A stretch of DNA of 64,000 nucleotides from Diplocloster modestus (GCF_019042245.1 NZ_JAHQCX010000009.1:1-64000); one strand, 5' to 3'; counted from the stretch's first letter, positions 43,763 to 52,136 are shown. Notes: generated from the sequence alone by a model not told the origin. Numbers and translations: made by a program.

Positions 43763-44425
43763 ATGAAAAATAATAAAAATACAATCCTGATCGCTTTCAT
43801 CTGCAGCCTCTTTGTCTGCACGCTGATGACCCAGGAGGTGTCCGGAAAAATGCCGGAATATACCAGGGACCATCAGACAAATACTATCGTCCGTGCGGAG
43901 CTGACACCCGGTGAGCTGGAAAACTGCCGTGCCCCGGGACAGTTGGGAGCGACAGCAGCTTATCATTATAGCGTGGATGATAAATGCAAAGCGGTGCACA
44001 TCTATCTGGAGACCTGGGAAGAGGGCAGACTGGTCCGCACGGAGGAAAAACAAGTTCCCATCGTAACTGGGGAAAATTCGGAAGGGGAAATAACGGTATC
44101 TTTCGGGAATGATTCCGCCAGGTTAAATCAGGTCCGCGCAGTGAACTGGAAATTAGGAATGACAGAGCACAGGCAGCTTAAGCACACCGAATGGAAGGAC
44201 GGCATTCCCGGAAATCGGGAATTTTCCGGTATGCGGACCGATTTTCGGGACCAGCATATGGAAAAGGCCCGTTTTCCATTGACAGATCAGGAGAAAATGA
44301 TCCTGGCCAGAGTGGACTATCACACGGAAGGAACCTGTGTAGTCGTATCCGACCTGGCTAACACGGAGGACTGTACAGGCGGAGAGGTCCGCTATTTGGT
44401 GAAATGTTCTTTTAGATTTAATTGA
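43763..44425 (+). CDS. Secreted protein of unknown function in the SigV-like operon
   Basis: A 220-residue exported protein: N-terminal signal MKNNKNTILIAFICSLFVCTL, no lipobox, then a soluble domain with no motif I recognise. It is beta-rich by appearance, with HYSVDDKCKAVHIYLETWEEGRLV and GEITVSFGND. It follows the RsiV-like gene by 43 bases and probably belongs to the same transcript, so it may be made under envelope stress. The start at 43763 has a weak GAGGG site; longer frames overlap the anti-sigma gene. Confidence 0.65.
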   Translation: MKNNKNTILIAFICSLFVCTLMTQEVSGKMPEYTRDHQTNTIVRAELTPGELENCRAPGQLGATAAYHYSVDDKCKAVHIYLETWEEGRLVRTEEKQVPIVTGENSEGEITVSFGNDSARLNQVRAVNWKLGMTEHRQLKHTEWKDGIPGNREFSGMRTDFRDQHMEKARFPLTDQEKMILARVDYHTEGTCVVVSDLANTEDCTGGEVRYLVKCSFRFN

Positions 44426-44427
44426 TG

Positions 44428-44480
44428 GGGGCCGGGACTTAGAATGGGTTACGCAGAAGAGGACGAAACCCATTCTAAGT
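44428..44480. repeat. Post-stop hairpin, family 2 copy B
   Basis: A perfect 21-base stem (GGCCGGGACTTAGAATGGGTT and its complement) around the loop ACGCAGAAGAGGACGA, followed by GCGATCTGG. The loop and neighbouring bases match the left arm of the palindrome at 28684-28955. It starts 2 bases after the stop codon. Confidence 0.85.
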
Positions 44481-44601
44481 CCCGGCCGAAGCGATCTGGC
44501 TCCCCTTACGGTTCCGCCTCCAGGCCGCCCTTGCCTCTTCCCTCTCCTGCCCCCTCTGTCTGTCTTTCAGGATACATATTCTGTCTCTTATGTGCGAGGG
44601 C

Positions 44602-44630
44602 TTGCATATCTTTCCGCCAGTTTATATAAT
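44602..44630 (+). promoter_or_regulatory. Sigma-A promoter of the SdpI-LytTR operon
   Basis: TTGCAT at 44602-44607, 17 bases, TATAAT at 44625-44630. Confidence 0.78.
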
Positions 44631-44662
44631 GAGAAAAAGATGCAGAAAGGAAGATATGGCCT

Positions 44663-45046
44663 ATGCTGGTACTTTATATGATAACGGGCTTGCTGCTGCC
44701 GACTATGCTGGTGGGATTTGGGGCTGTTTTCAGGACACATCCCCCGAAAACTGTTAATATGGCTTATGGGTATCGGACTTCGCGTTCCATGAAGTCCCAG
44801 GAGAGCTGGGACTTTGCGAACCGGTACTGGGGAAACCTGGTGTTTCGCGCGGGATTGGTGACGGAAGGAGCTACACTGGCGGTTCTGTCGGTCGGATCTC
44901 TTGCGGCCCCGGATCAGATGGGGAATCTGAGTCTGGTGATGGTCAGCCTGCAGATGGTTCTGTTGTTTGTCAATATCCCGCTGACCGAGCGGCAGCTGAA
45001 GAAAAGATTCGATGACAACGGAAAACCTCGTGAGAGCTCCGATTAG
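44663..45046 (+). CDS. SdpI/YhfL-family membrane protein
   Basis: A 127-residue membrane protein with three hydrophobic segments. The motif MAYGYRTSRSMKSQESWDFANRYWG is the SdpI/YhfL signature, named after the Bacillus immunity protein that sequesters the SdpR repressor and protects against the SDP toxin. Most homologues are not tied to SDP. It is the first of five genes on one strand with a LytTR/GHKL system, which may regulate it. AAGGAAG precedes the ATG. Confidence 0.82.
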   Translation: MLVLYMITGLLLPTMLVGFGAVFRTHPPKTVNMAYGYRTSRSMKSQESWDFANRYWGNLVFRAGLVTEGATLAVLSVGSLAAPDQMGNLSLVMVSLQMVLLFVNIPLTERQLKKRFDDNGKPRESSD

Positions 45047-45079
45047 GACAGCGCAGGGTATAAGATAGCGGGGAAGAAC

Positions 45080-45781
45080 ATGTTGAATGTAGCGGTATGT
45101 GATGACGAGCTTGCGATACGGATAAAAATGGAAGAGATACTGAACCGGTATCCGGGTTATCCCTGCAGGATACGCCTGTTTGAGAATGGCCGGCAGCTGC
45201 TTGCGGATACGGAGTCTTTTGATATTGTTTTCCTCGATGTGGATATGCCTGGATTGGACGGAATCCAGACAGCTGGGAAATTAAGGGAGAGGGATAAAAA
45301 GGTAAAAATCCTGTACCTGAGTGCTTATCAGGATTTTGCGCCCTCGGCTTTTTCGGTACATGCTTTTGCCTATCTAGTGAAGCCGGCGCGGGAGGAGGAC
45401 CTATGGAGGCAGCTGGACGAAGCCATCGAATATATGCACCTGGAAGAGCCGAAAACCGTACTGGATTTTCAGACGACGGAGGGCAGAATCCGATTTGCCG
45501 CGGAAGATATCCTGTATTTTGAATATATGGAGCGGAAGGTCTATATCCACACGGTACGGGGCAGCTACGGGATGTCCGGCAGAATAACGGACGTGGCGGA
45601 AAAAATGGGACCTTTTGATTTTTGTATGCCTCATAAGAGCTTTGTGGTGAATCTATATCATGTAAAGTCTATCAAAGGACCGGAAGTGACGCTGATGAAC
45701 GGATGTGTACTGCCTCTTTCCCAAAAAAAAGCGGCCGCTTTCCGGGAACGGATGAACGCATTTTTGCTGAAGCGGATATAA
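45080..45781 (+). CDS. LytTR-family response regulator
   Basis: A 233-residue regulator: receiver domain with D8/D9 and phospho-acceptor D53 (VFLDVDMPG), then a LytTR DNA-binding domain (about 130-233, with DILYFEYMERKVYIHT and FDFCMPHKSFVVNLYHVKSI). Such regulators commonly answer quorum peptides (AgrA, ComE) or cell-wall signals (LytR). It is paired with the GHKL kinase that begins 11 bases later. No AgrD-like peptide gene or AgrB is visible nearby. Confidence 0.9.
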   Translation: MLNVAVCDDELAIRIKMEEILNRYPGYPCRIRLFENGRQLLADTESFDIVFLDVDMPGLDGIQTAGKLRERDKKVKILYLSAYQDFAPSAFSVHAFAYLVKPAREEDLWRQLDEAIEYMHLEEPKTVLDFQTTEGRIRFAAEDILYFEYMERKVYIHTVRGSYGMSGRITDVAEKMGPFDFCMPHKSFVVNLYHVKSIKGPEVTLMNGCVLPLSQKKAAAFRERMNAFLLKRI

Positions 45782-45792
45782 GGAGGCGTAAC

Positions 45793-47172
45793 ATGGAAAG
45801 TCCGATGCTTGAGATTATATATATATGCGTATTTTTTATGGATGGTGTTGTTTATGCCTTTTTAAGCTTTGATTTCATGAATCGAATGAAACGTACGATT
45901 TTTGCGAAAAAAAGGTATTACGCCATGGCATTTATGATTTATGCGGCTGCGGTGCTGGCGGCTTCCGTTTTCTTTGGACCATGGAATGTGGTAGTTGGAG
46001 TGCTGGGAATGCTTCTGATCCAGTGGACACTATTTTCCAGGCAGAGAATGAGGCTTCTGCAGGATGTGATTTATCAGATCTGTATTATCTGCTGCCAGTC
46101 CATAGTGACGTGGGCGGTGCTGACGATCTGCGTACAGTGGCAGGTGACCTTTCAGTCCGCCTGGCTGTTTACCTCTATGATGATGCTGATCAAGCAGTTT
46201 GCCTGCCTGGCATTTTCCAGGGTGCTGATCTTTTTCTTTTGCAGACATCAGATCGGAAAGCTTTCCGCCTTCAGTATTATGAATTTTATTGTATTACCGG
46301 TATTGAGCGCGGTGCTGATTGTAGTGATCCTTTACCTGGCGGATATCCATATTTATCTGTACGGTGATTTTTACTGGGTCGTGCTGAGTTATCTGCTGAT
46401 TCTGGGAATGAATCTGTATGTCACTTATGTGTTTGACGCTGTCTGGTTAAAACAGCAGCTGCGTCATGAGCTGACGCTGTATCAGCAGCAGTCGCAGCTG
46501 CAATATGAATACTATGAATCGCTGGAGCAGAAATATCAGGATTCCCGGAAGCTGATCCATGATATGAAAAATCATCTGCTGGCGTTAAATGACCTGTATA
46601 CCAATGAAAATGAGAACGGGGTCCGTTATCAGCAGGAACTTCTGAAAATGATGGATTCCCTGGGACAGACCTGTTACACCGGGCATCAGCTGTTAAATGT
46701 GATACTCAACGAGAAGTTAAAAGAGGCTGAAACGCTGGGGATAAAAACAGAAATCCAGATTCATGCGGTACCGGCAGGGCTGACCGATGTGGATGTAACG
46801 GCGATCTTTTCGAACCTGCTGGATAATGCGCTGGAAGCGTGTAAAGAGATCGCGGGGGAGCGATTCCTATCGTTAAAGATCGACCGGCACGGAGATTTCC
46901 TGATCGTGAAAATGCGTAATTCCATGGAGGGGCAGTCCGAAGAGCGCAACGGCAGATTCCGCAGTACCAAGGCAGGGCATACTGGGATCGGCCTGTCCAA
47001 TGTCATGCGCACTGTTGAAAAATACGGAGGTACCTGCCGGTTCCACCAGGAAACCGGGGCGGATTTGTGTGAATTTCAGACCGACCTGGTCATACCGGTG
47101 GAGGAAACCGTGGAATTCGGTCAGATAGATAAAATTGAGGAATCGGTTAAAAGAAAAGGAGACATGAAATGA
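45793..47172 (+). CDS. GHKL-domain sensor histidine kinase
   Basis: A 459-residue kinase with about six membrane segments (residues 6-215), a coiled linker rich in Gln, the phospho-acceptor region SRKLIHDMKNHL (H256) and a GHKL ATPase with NLLDNALEAC and HTGIGLSNV. The layout is that of AgrC/ComD-type receptors. AGGAGG precedes the ATG at 45793. It overlaps the next gene by 4 bases (ATGA). Confidence 0.9.
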   Translation: MESPMLEIIYICVFFMDGVVYAFLSFDFMNRMKRTIFAKKRYYAMAFMIYAAAVLAASVFFGPWNVVVGVLGMLLIQWTLFSRQRMRLLQDVIYQICIICCQSIVTWAVLTICVQWQVTFQSAWLFTSMMMLIKQFACLAFSRVLIFFFCRHQIGKLSAFSIMNFIVLPVLSAVLIVVILYLADIHIYLYGDFYWVVLSYLLILGMNLYVTYVFDAVWLKQQLRHELTLYQQQSQLQYEYYESLEQKYQDSRKLIHDMKNHLLALNDLYTNENENGVRYQQELLKMMDSLGQTCYTGHQLLNVILNEKLKEAETLGIKTEIQIHAVPAGLTDVDVTAIFSNLLDNALEACKEIAGERFLSLKIDRHGDFLIVKMRNSMEGQSEERNGRFRSTKAGHTGIGLSNVMRTVEKYGGTCRFHQETGADLCEFQTDLVIPVEETVEFGQIDKIEESVKRKGDMK

Positions 47173-47597
47173 AAAAACAAGCTATAAGCAGAAAAATTGC
47201 AGGTGTTTTGGCCGTAGTTCTGATTCTGGCAGGTGGATCAGGCTGCGCTTCCGCTGAATTGTCGGATGACTTTGACAAGGATACGGTGGAGACGGCGGCC
47301 AAAGAAGTAGTGGATCAGTTGAATTCCGGTGATTATGCGGCTATTGAGGAATCTTACAACGCGGCTATGATAATAGCGATGCAGGGACAGAAACTCCAGG
47401 ATACCCTCCAGCCGATTCTGGACAAATTAGGGGAATTTGAGGAGATCACCAACTGTGAAGTGGTGGGTTCGAAAGAACAGAATACGAAGGAAGATCTGGC
47501 GGTAGCGCTCATCAATGTCAAATATGCGGAAGGCAAAGTGCGCTACACCATCAGTTTTGACAAGGATATGAAACTGGCAGGTCTGTTTATCAAATAG
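47169..47597 (+). CDS. DUF3887 lipoprotein
   Basis: A 142-residue exported lipoprotein: signal peptide, lipobox GGSGC with cysteine near 26, then a DUF3887 domain (ETAAKEVVDQLNSGDYAAIEESYNAAM...YTISFDKDMKLAGLFIK). DUF3887 domains are small alpha-beta folds, often fused to hydrolases, with unknown role. It is translationally coupled to the kinase gene, so it may be an accessory sensor component. Confidence 0.8.
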   Translation: MKKQAISRKIAGVLAVVLILAGGSGCASAELSDDFDKDTVETAAKEVVDQLNSGDYAAIEESYNAAMIIAMQGQKLQDTLQPILDKLGEFEEITNCEVVGSKEQNTKEDLAVALINVKYAEGKVRYTISFDKDMKLAGLFIK

Positions 47598-47614
47598 CAG
47601 GAGGCGCGGGCGAG

Positions 47615-48103
47615 ATGGATGATAACCGGATAATAGAAACCAGCGAAGATAACCAGAAGATAGAGACCGGCGAAGATAACCGGGAGATAGAGGCCGGTGC
47701 AAATGATTACCCGAAAAAGAGTTATAGGCTAATACTTCTGATTCTGGTCTGCCTGATTGCAGTCATTCCCCTGTCTATCTGGCTTAACAGCCACGGATTA
47801 CTGTCCGATAACGGAGCAGTCAGATTTATATTCGGCGCCTACGCAGGATTCCTCATGTTTACAGCATGGTATATCTATAAAAAGGACCGGATCTACTGGA
47901 TAACCACGTACAGTTATCAGGATGCCTGTAACATGAGCCGGGAAGAGCGAAATAAAATTGGTCTTAAAATGTGGAAAGGCTTTGGGCTTTGTTATGGTAT
48001 TTATCTTCTTTATCTGTTATTCGGCAGTATTCTGGGCACTTCTATGGGCCTGGATGTGGGCTTATTTATTGGCGCTGTAATTCTTTCCTGTATCTTAAGC
48101 TAG
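47615..48103 (+). CDS. Small membrane protein with an N-terminal repeat
   Basis: A 162-residue protein with three or four membrane segments (about 37-56, 68-87, 122-160). Residues 3-29 are three copies of a nine-residue unit (DNRIIETSE, DNQKIETGE, DNREIEAGA) encoded by three 27-base repeats at 47621-47701. No family is recognised. It is the last gene of the SdpI-LytTR operon; GGAGGCG precedes its ATG. Confidence 0.68.
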   Translation: MDDNRIIETSEDNQKIETGEDNREIEAGANDYPKKSYRLILLILVCLIAVIPLSIWLNSHGLLSDNGAVRFIFGAYAGFLMFTAWYIYKKDRIYWITTYSYQDACNMSREERNKIGLKMWKGFGLCYGIYLLYLLFGSILGTSMGLDVGLFIGAVILSCILS

Positions 48104-48104
48104 A

Positions 48105-49067
48105 TCAGATCAGCAGCAGCCTAAAATCCTCCGGAACCGGCGCAGTACAGGATATGGTCTGTCCGCTAAACGGATGCGAAAAGGTCAACTGATCACAGTG
48201 CAAGGCAGCTCTTGCAATCAGGGGAGCCTTATCCGATGCATGGAAAATATCTGTATAGAAATCATCTGTATGGAAATCATCTGCATGGCAATCATCGTGA
48301 TAAAGAGGATCGCCCAGAAGAGGATGACCTGCAAATGCCATATGCACGCGTATCTGATGCATTCTTCCCGTCACCAGCCGGCAGCGGACCAAGCTGTAAC
48401 CGGGATACTCCTTCAGGATCTCATAGTGTGTTTCCGCATATTTTCCTTTCTTATCCACCATCATTCTGGGCGGCAGACCGGGCGCTTCCAAAAGTGGAGC
48501 GCATATTGTTCCCTGTTTTTTCTCAAGCGTACCTCTAACTATGGCCAGGTACTGTTTATTCAGGTGGTTTTGCCTGCGCTGTTCCGTCAGCCGATAGGCA
48601 GCCACCTGATTTTTGGCAAACAGGACGATTCCGGATGTATCCTGATCCAGCCGGCCTATCACTCTGGCGCGTATAAAATCTCCCTTTTTCTGATAGTAAC
48701 CAACGACCCGGTTCGCCAGAGAATCCTTCTGCTGACTGCCGCAGGGATGTACGGACAGCCCGGCCGGTTTATCCAGAACCAGCAGATCATCATCTTCCCG
48801 GAGAATACACAGAGGCCGGAAGCTGGGGGCCAGATTCACGGAACCGGCCGTCTCGTCAGCCAGGTCATCCAACCGGATTTCCAGCAGATCTTTGGTTCCG
48901 GGCCGGAAGGTGACGAATTCCTGCTTCCCGTTAACACAGATTCCATCCGGACGGAATTTTGCGCGGCTTACCTGCCTGCTGGTCAGCCCAAGGTGCTGCC
49001 GGAGAATTTCTTTGATCGTACGCCCTGCCAGCTGATCCGTAACCAGTAAAGTAATACTCTTTCTCAT
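48105..49067 (-). CDS. RluA-family pseudouridine synthase
   Basis: A 320-residue RNA pseudouridine synthase with an N-terminal S4-like domain (about 10-65) and the RluA catalytic motif RVIGRLDQDTSGIVLFAKN containing the active aspartate, then RMHQIRVHMAFAGHPLLGDPLY. The rRNA or tRNA target cannot be read. Between the LGDPLY motif and the final beta strand there is an unusual acidic, His-rich insertion (HADDFHTDDFYTDIFHASD) encoded by a degenerate 15-base tandem repeat. It is convergent with the preceding operon, which ends 1 base away. Confidence 0.87.
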   Translation of the reverse strand: MRKSITLLVTDQLAGRTIKEILRQHLGLTSRQVSRAKFRPDGICVNGKQEFVTFRPGTKDLLEIRLDDLADETAGSVNLAPSFRPLCILREDDDLLVLDKPAGLSVHPCGSQQKDSLANRVVGYYQKKGDFIRARVIGRLDQDTSGIVLFAKNQVAAYRLTEQRRQNHLNKQYLAIVRGTLEKKQGTICAPLLEAPGLPPRMMVDKKGKYAETHYEILKEYPGYSLVRCRLVTGRMHQIRVHMAFAGHPLLGDPLYHDDCHADDFHTDDFYTDIFHASDKAPLIARAALHCDQLTFSHPFSGQTISCTAPVPEDFRLLLI

Positions 49068-49397
49068 ATACGTTTCCAGATTCAGCGGTATACCTGCACG
49101 GACATGCCGCAGCCTTTCTCTATTATCGCAGTTAATCTGCAGGCGTTTTTATAAATAAGACAAATCAACAACAAAACTTTCCCCTACAGTCCAATTTATT
49201 ATAAAAGGTTAAAGAAGCAAATACAAGTATTCCGTCTTAAAGTCATAAATATCCCGGTCCTCAAGTCATCCGTATCCCAGTCCTTCATCCCGGCCCGTAA
49301 GCGGTAATCTGTCCCGCCCCGTAAGCGGTAATCCAACTTGCTATTCCCAGACAGCTTAGGTATAATAATACAAAATAGATGTTAAAGGAGAAAAAAT
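49068..49397. other. Intergenic region with direct repeats and a promoter
   Basis: CCCGTAAGCGGTAATC occurs at 49294-49309 and again at 49318-49333 (24-base period). The promoter at 49338-49366 lies just downstream. Otherwise nothing is recognised. Confidence 0.5.
49338..49366 (+). promoter_or_regulatory. Sigma-A promoter of the GNAT-membrane fusion gene
   Basis: TTGCTA at 49338-49343, 17 bases, TATAAT at 49361-49366. Confidence 0.75.
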
Positions 49398-50513
49398 ATG
49401 GACAACGCCGTTTCAGACGCTGCCCGAAGTGCGGACTTCAAACAGCGAGATGAGCAAAGCCTATACAAAGAAAAAGGGATTACCATACGCCGGATGGAAG
49501 CCGGTGAAGCGGCAGAAGTACGCAGAATAGGCAGAAGGGCCTTTGACGGCCTGGAGAGTCTGTGGGTCGGCAAACCCAAACAGGCAGTTGTTGCAGTAAA
49601 GGATGATAAAATCGTCGGAGCGATTCTATATAAGTTCCTTCAAAGCCGCGGAAGAAAAGTCGGATATTTTGATTATGCTTTTGTGGACCCCGATTATCAC
49701 GGACAGGGAGTCGGAGGCGTTCTCTACAAAGCAGGAGCGGATTATCTGTGGGAACAGGGATGTGATGCGTTAACAGCATTGGTCAAAGACGACAATGTAG
49801 GTTCCTGGAGGCTGCTCCTTAAAAATGGGTTTGCACGTGTCAGTATTCCTGAGATCATACGTCAATTCGGCTTCACCGAAATGCTGCGTCAGTATTTTGG
49901 AACACCTTTTTGTATGGGGATCGGTATGGAATATTATATAGCCCGGAGAGATCTGGAATGCCCTTCCGGAAAGGGAGGGAATATAAAACAAATGGCCGCA
50001 TACTGGCTGGTCAATCTGCTATTATTCTGTATTGTGCTGCTTCGCATTCAAAATATCGGTATCGCTCTGGCTGCATACAGTGTCGTCCTGGCAGGAGAAA
50101 TTCTGGCGGGCTGTTGTACCACTATGTTCACGAAGCGTGAGTGGCATTTCAGGCTTAATAACGGCGGCGGTTTGATTTGTGCTCTGGTAAATTTCATCGC
50201 TGTCTATCCCATGGTTGGAAACTGGTATCCTGACCGTTATGAAAATACAGAGAGTTTTCGAAAAGATATGGGTATCCATGCGCTGGCAGGATGGATATTT
50301 GTGCTGGTTTTATCTTCAATTTCTCTCTTCAGCCAGCATATTTTCGCCAGATATATAGGACAGATAAGTTCTATTCTGTTGATTTACCGTATCCTGGCCT
50401 TTTATCCTTTTGAATCTTTTGGAGGAGTGAGAGTCTATCGATGGAAACGGTGGATGTACCTTCTCATGTCGGTGCTGTCGGCGGCGGTACTGGTGGTAAA
50501 TCGGATGCAGTAA
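49398..50513 (+). CDS. GNAT acetyltransferase fused to a membrane domain
   Basis: A 371-residue protein. Residues 27-165 are a GNAT domain: GITIRRMEAGEAAEVRRI, then the acetyl-CoA motif YHGQGVGGVLYKAGADYL and VKDDNVGSWRLLLKNGF. Residues about 195-370 contain five or six membrane helices, with WHFRLNNGGGLICALVNFIAVYPMVGNWYP in the middle. The membrane half resembles uncharacterised clostridial membrane domains; I do not recognise a named family. AAAGGAG is 7 bases before the ATG. The fusion suggests acylation of a membrane-bound or exported substrate, which is an inference. Confidence 0.78.
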   Translation: MDNAVSDAARSADFKQRDEQSLYKEKGITIRRMEAGEAAEVRRIGRRAFDGLESLWVGKPKQAVVAVKDDKIVGAILYKFLQSRGRKVGYFDYAFVDPDYHGQGVGGVLYKAGADYLWEQGCDALTALVKDDNVGSWRLLLKNGFARVSIPEIIRQFGFTEMLRQYFGTPFCMGIGMEYYIARRDLECPSGKGGNIKQMAAYWLVNLLLFCIVLLRIQNIGIALAAYSVVLAGEILAGCCTTMFTKREWHFRLNNGGGLICALVNFIAVYPMVGNWYPDRYENTESFRKDMGIHALAGWIFVLVLSSISLFSQHIFARYIGQISSILLIYRILAFYPFESFGGVRVYRWKRWMYLLMSVLSAAVLVVNRMQ

Positions 50514-50620
50514 ATGGAACAGGAGAATACAGGCAGGAGTTTGAAAGCGGCATACTGGACAGGTCACCGCAGCCGGGTTGTCAGGAAACTGGAAAAAGTA
50601 AGGGAAAGAGGGCTGGATTC

Positions 50621-50848
50621 ATGAGAACAGAAAAATTTAAAATGGAGCGTCCGGGATTGGTGAAAGCCGGAGACAAGGTGAAAATCAACGAATTAAAAAC
50701 CGGGGCATATGCCTATATTATTGAGCCGGCGGTCGCGATGTCCGGATTCTATCAGGAACGGGAGCGGATCAAATCCGAATATGGCATTGTGAATGAAGTC
50801 CAGGAAAATGACAGAGGGTTTTATGTATATGTGGACTTTGACGAGTGA
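50621..50848 (+). CDS. Small conserved-looking protein of unknown function
   Basis: A 75-residue protein, MRTEKFKMERPGLVKAGDKVKIN..., with a beta-rich KAGDKVKINELKTGAYAYI stretch that resembles small SH3-like or KOW-like barrels and ends in FYVYVDFDE. GAAAGAGGG precedes the ATG. The frame is open back to 50441 but the upstream 60 codons are Gly-rich, lack a site and overlap the previous gene. A strong hairpin follows. Confidence 0.5.
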   Translation: MRTEKFKMERPGLVKAGDKVKINELKTGAYAYIIEPAVAMSGFYQERERIKSEYGIVNEVQENDRGFYVYVDFDE

Positions 50849-50907
50849 GCCGGTCTTTCGTGGGGCTTCCTGAGCCGTGGACCGGTGGAATCTGGGGTAT
50901 AACGGTT

Positions 50908-50981
50908 ACACCATCCGAAGTTATGAGAGTCTATGCTGAAAGGCCTGAGACTTAATTCTCCGGATGGTGTATTTGTTTTTT
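50908..50981 (+). terminator. Intrinsic terminator with long loop
   Basis: ACACCATCCG pairs with CGGATGGTGT 43 bases later and is followed by a T-rich tail (ATTTGTTTTTT). Confidence 0.65.
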
Positions 50982-51019
50982 GTATATAATTCGGCTGCTA
51001 TGGTGTCAGTGAGCTTACA

Positions 51020-52099
51020 CTATACTGCGAAGTGAATCGGAGTATAGTAAGGCAGGTAGAGCAGCTGGCCGGGATAGATCAGGTTTGAATCACGAATCGG
51101 ATTCAGGGCCAGGATTCTGCCAAGTGTTGTATGGTATTTTTCAGCTATTCCGGATAATGTGTTCCCGGGTTTTACCATATAGGTGTAAAAAACGGGAGAG
51201 TTCCCGGTTCGGTCTCCTATGCTGATCGTGAGTACCTCGCCGGCATAGATCAGATTGGGCTGCCGGATTCCATTATCATCTGCCAGGGCCGGGACAGTCG
51301 TATGATAACGCATCGCTATTTCCCATAACGTATCTCCTGGCTGTACCCGGTAAGTGAGTTTTGAAATGCCGGGATTCGGCAGTGGAGTGCCGTCCGGCAC
51401 TGGTTTTGCAGAGTTCTGTAAGATTTCCTCTGTAAAATAATCCAGGTCTACAGGACCTGTGATCCCGGGAACCCGTCCGGTATCCGTATATTGCCAACCG
51501 CTCCAGGAAGCCCATGCGATCTCATCTGAGGGAGTATTTACCTGATACTCAGCAACCCACAGCGGATAGGACGTAAGAGGCGCTTCCAGAATCCGGGAGG
51601 CCTGATAGGCGTCACTGTAGATACACACCTCAAGCCCGCTTAATTCTTCTACGGTCTGCAGAAAGGCAAGGCTGATGGCATTGATCTCCTGGGGAGAAAG
51701 CCCGCTCAGGTCTTCAAAATCCATCGCCAGCAGACAGTCCGGTGTATACCCGCCTATGGTCCGCACGAAAAACGCAGCCTGATAGCGGGCCTGCGAGACA
51801 CTTCTGGCTGTCAGATAGTGATAAAAACCGGTCATCATTCCATTCACTCCGGCATTTTGAGTGTAGGTCCTGAAATTTTGATCTTCTGTATTTCCATAAG
51901 AAGAGCGGATATAGACGATGGAAACACCGCTTTGCGCCACCTGCCCAAAATCAACTTCTCCCTGCCACCGGCTGACGTCAATTCCGTGATAAACGACCGT
52001 GGAATCGGCCGGAAGTGCCAGCAGTGTATCGGGGAATCCCAAGGTCAGGCCGAGGACCAGCGCAATGGTAAATGCCAAAAGGTGGATTTTATATCTCAT
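51020..52099 (-). CDS. Secreted GH25 lysozyme with two LysM domains
   Basis: A 359-residue exported muramidase. The signal peptide covers 1-29, and the GH25 domain about 35-235 has GIDVSRWQGEVDF (catalytic D41), the DFE motif in LLAMDFEDLSG near 120, and SGWQYTDTGRVPGITGPVDLDYF at its end. LysM domains at about 247-292 and 304-350 (YRVQPGDTLWEIA, YMVKPGNTLSGIA) anchor it to peptidoglycan. Its likely role is wall turnover or lysis of other cells. A promoter and a 12-base palindrome lie upstream. Confidence 0.93.
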   Translation of the reverse strand: MRYKIHLLAFTIALVLGLTLGFPDTLLALPADSTVVYHGIDVSRWQGEVDFGQVAQSGVSIVYIRSSYGNTEDQNFRTYTQNAGVNGMMTGFYHYLTARSVSQARYQAAFFVRTIGGYTPDCLLAMDFEDLSGLSPQEINAISLAFLQTVEELSGLEVCIYSDAYQASRILEAPLTSYPLWVAEYQVNTPSDEIAWASWSGWQYTDTGRVPGITGPVDLDYFTEEILQNSAKPVPDGTPLPNPGISKLTYRVQPGDTLWEIAMRYHTTVPALADDNGIRQPNLIYAGEVLTISIGDRTGNSPVFYTYMVKPGNTLSGIAEKYHTTLGRILALNPIRDSNLIYPGQLLYLPYYTPIHFAV

Positions 52100-52136
52100 T
52101 TAGATACCAAACTTTCTAAAAATTGTACTGCAATAT

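Noticed and set aside
13652-44480. Giant palindromes as insertion sequences
   Set aside because: No transposase, no target-site duplication that I can see, and no coding capacity. A non-autonomous element is not excluded, but there is no direct support.
50441-50620. Upstream extension of the 75-residue protein
   Set aside because: Gly/Ser-rich, without a ribosome site, and overlapping the GNAT-membrane gene in another frame.
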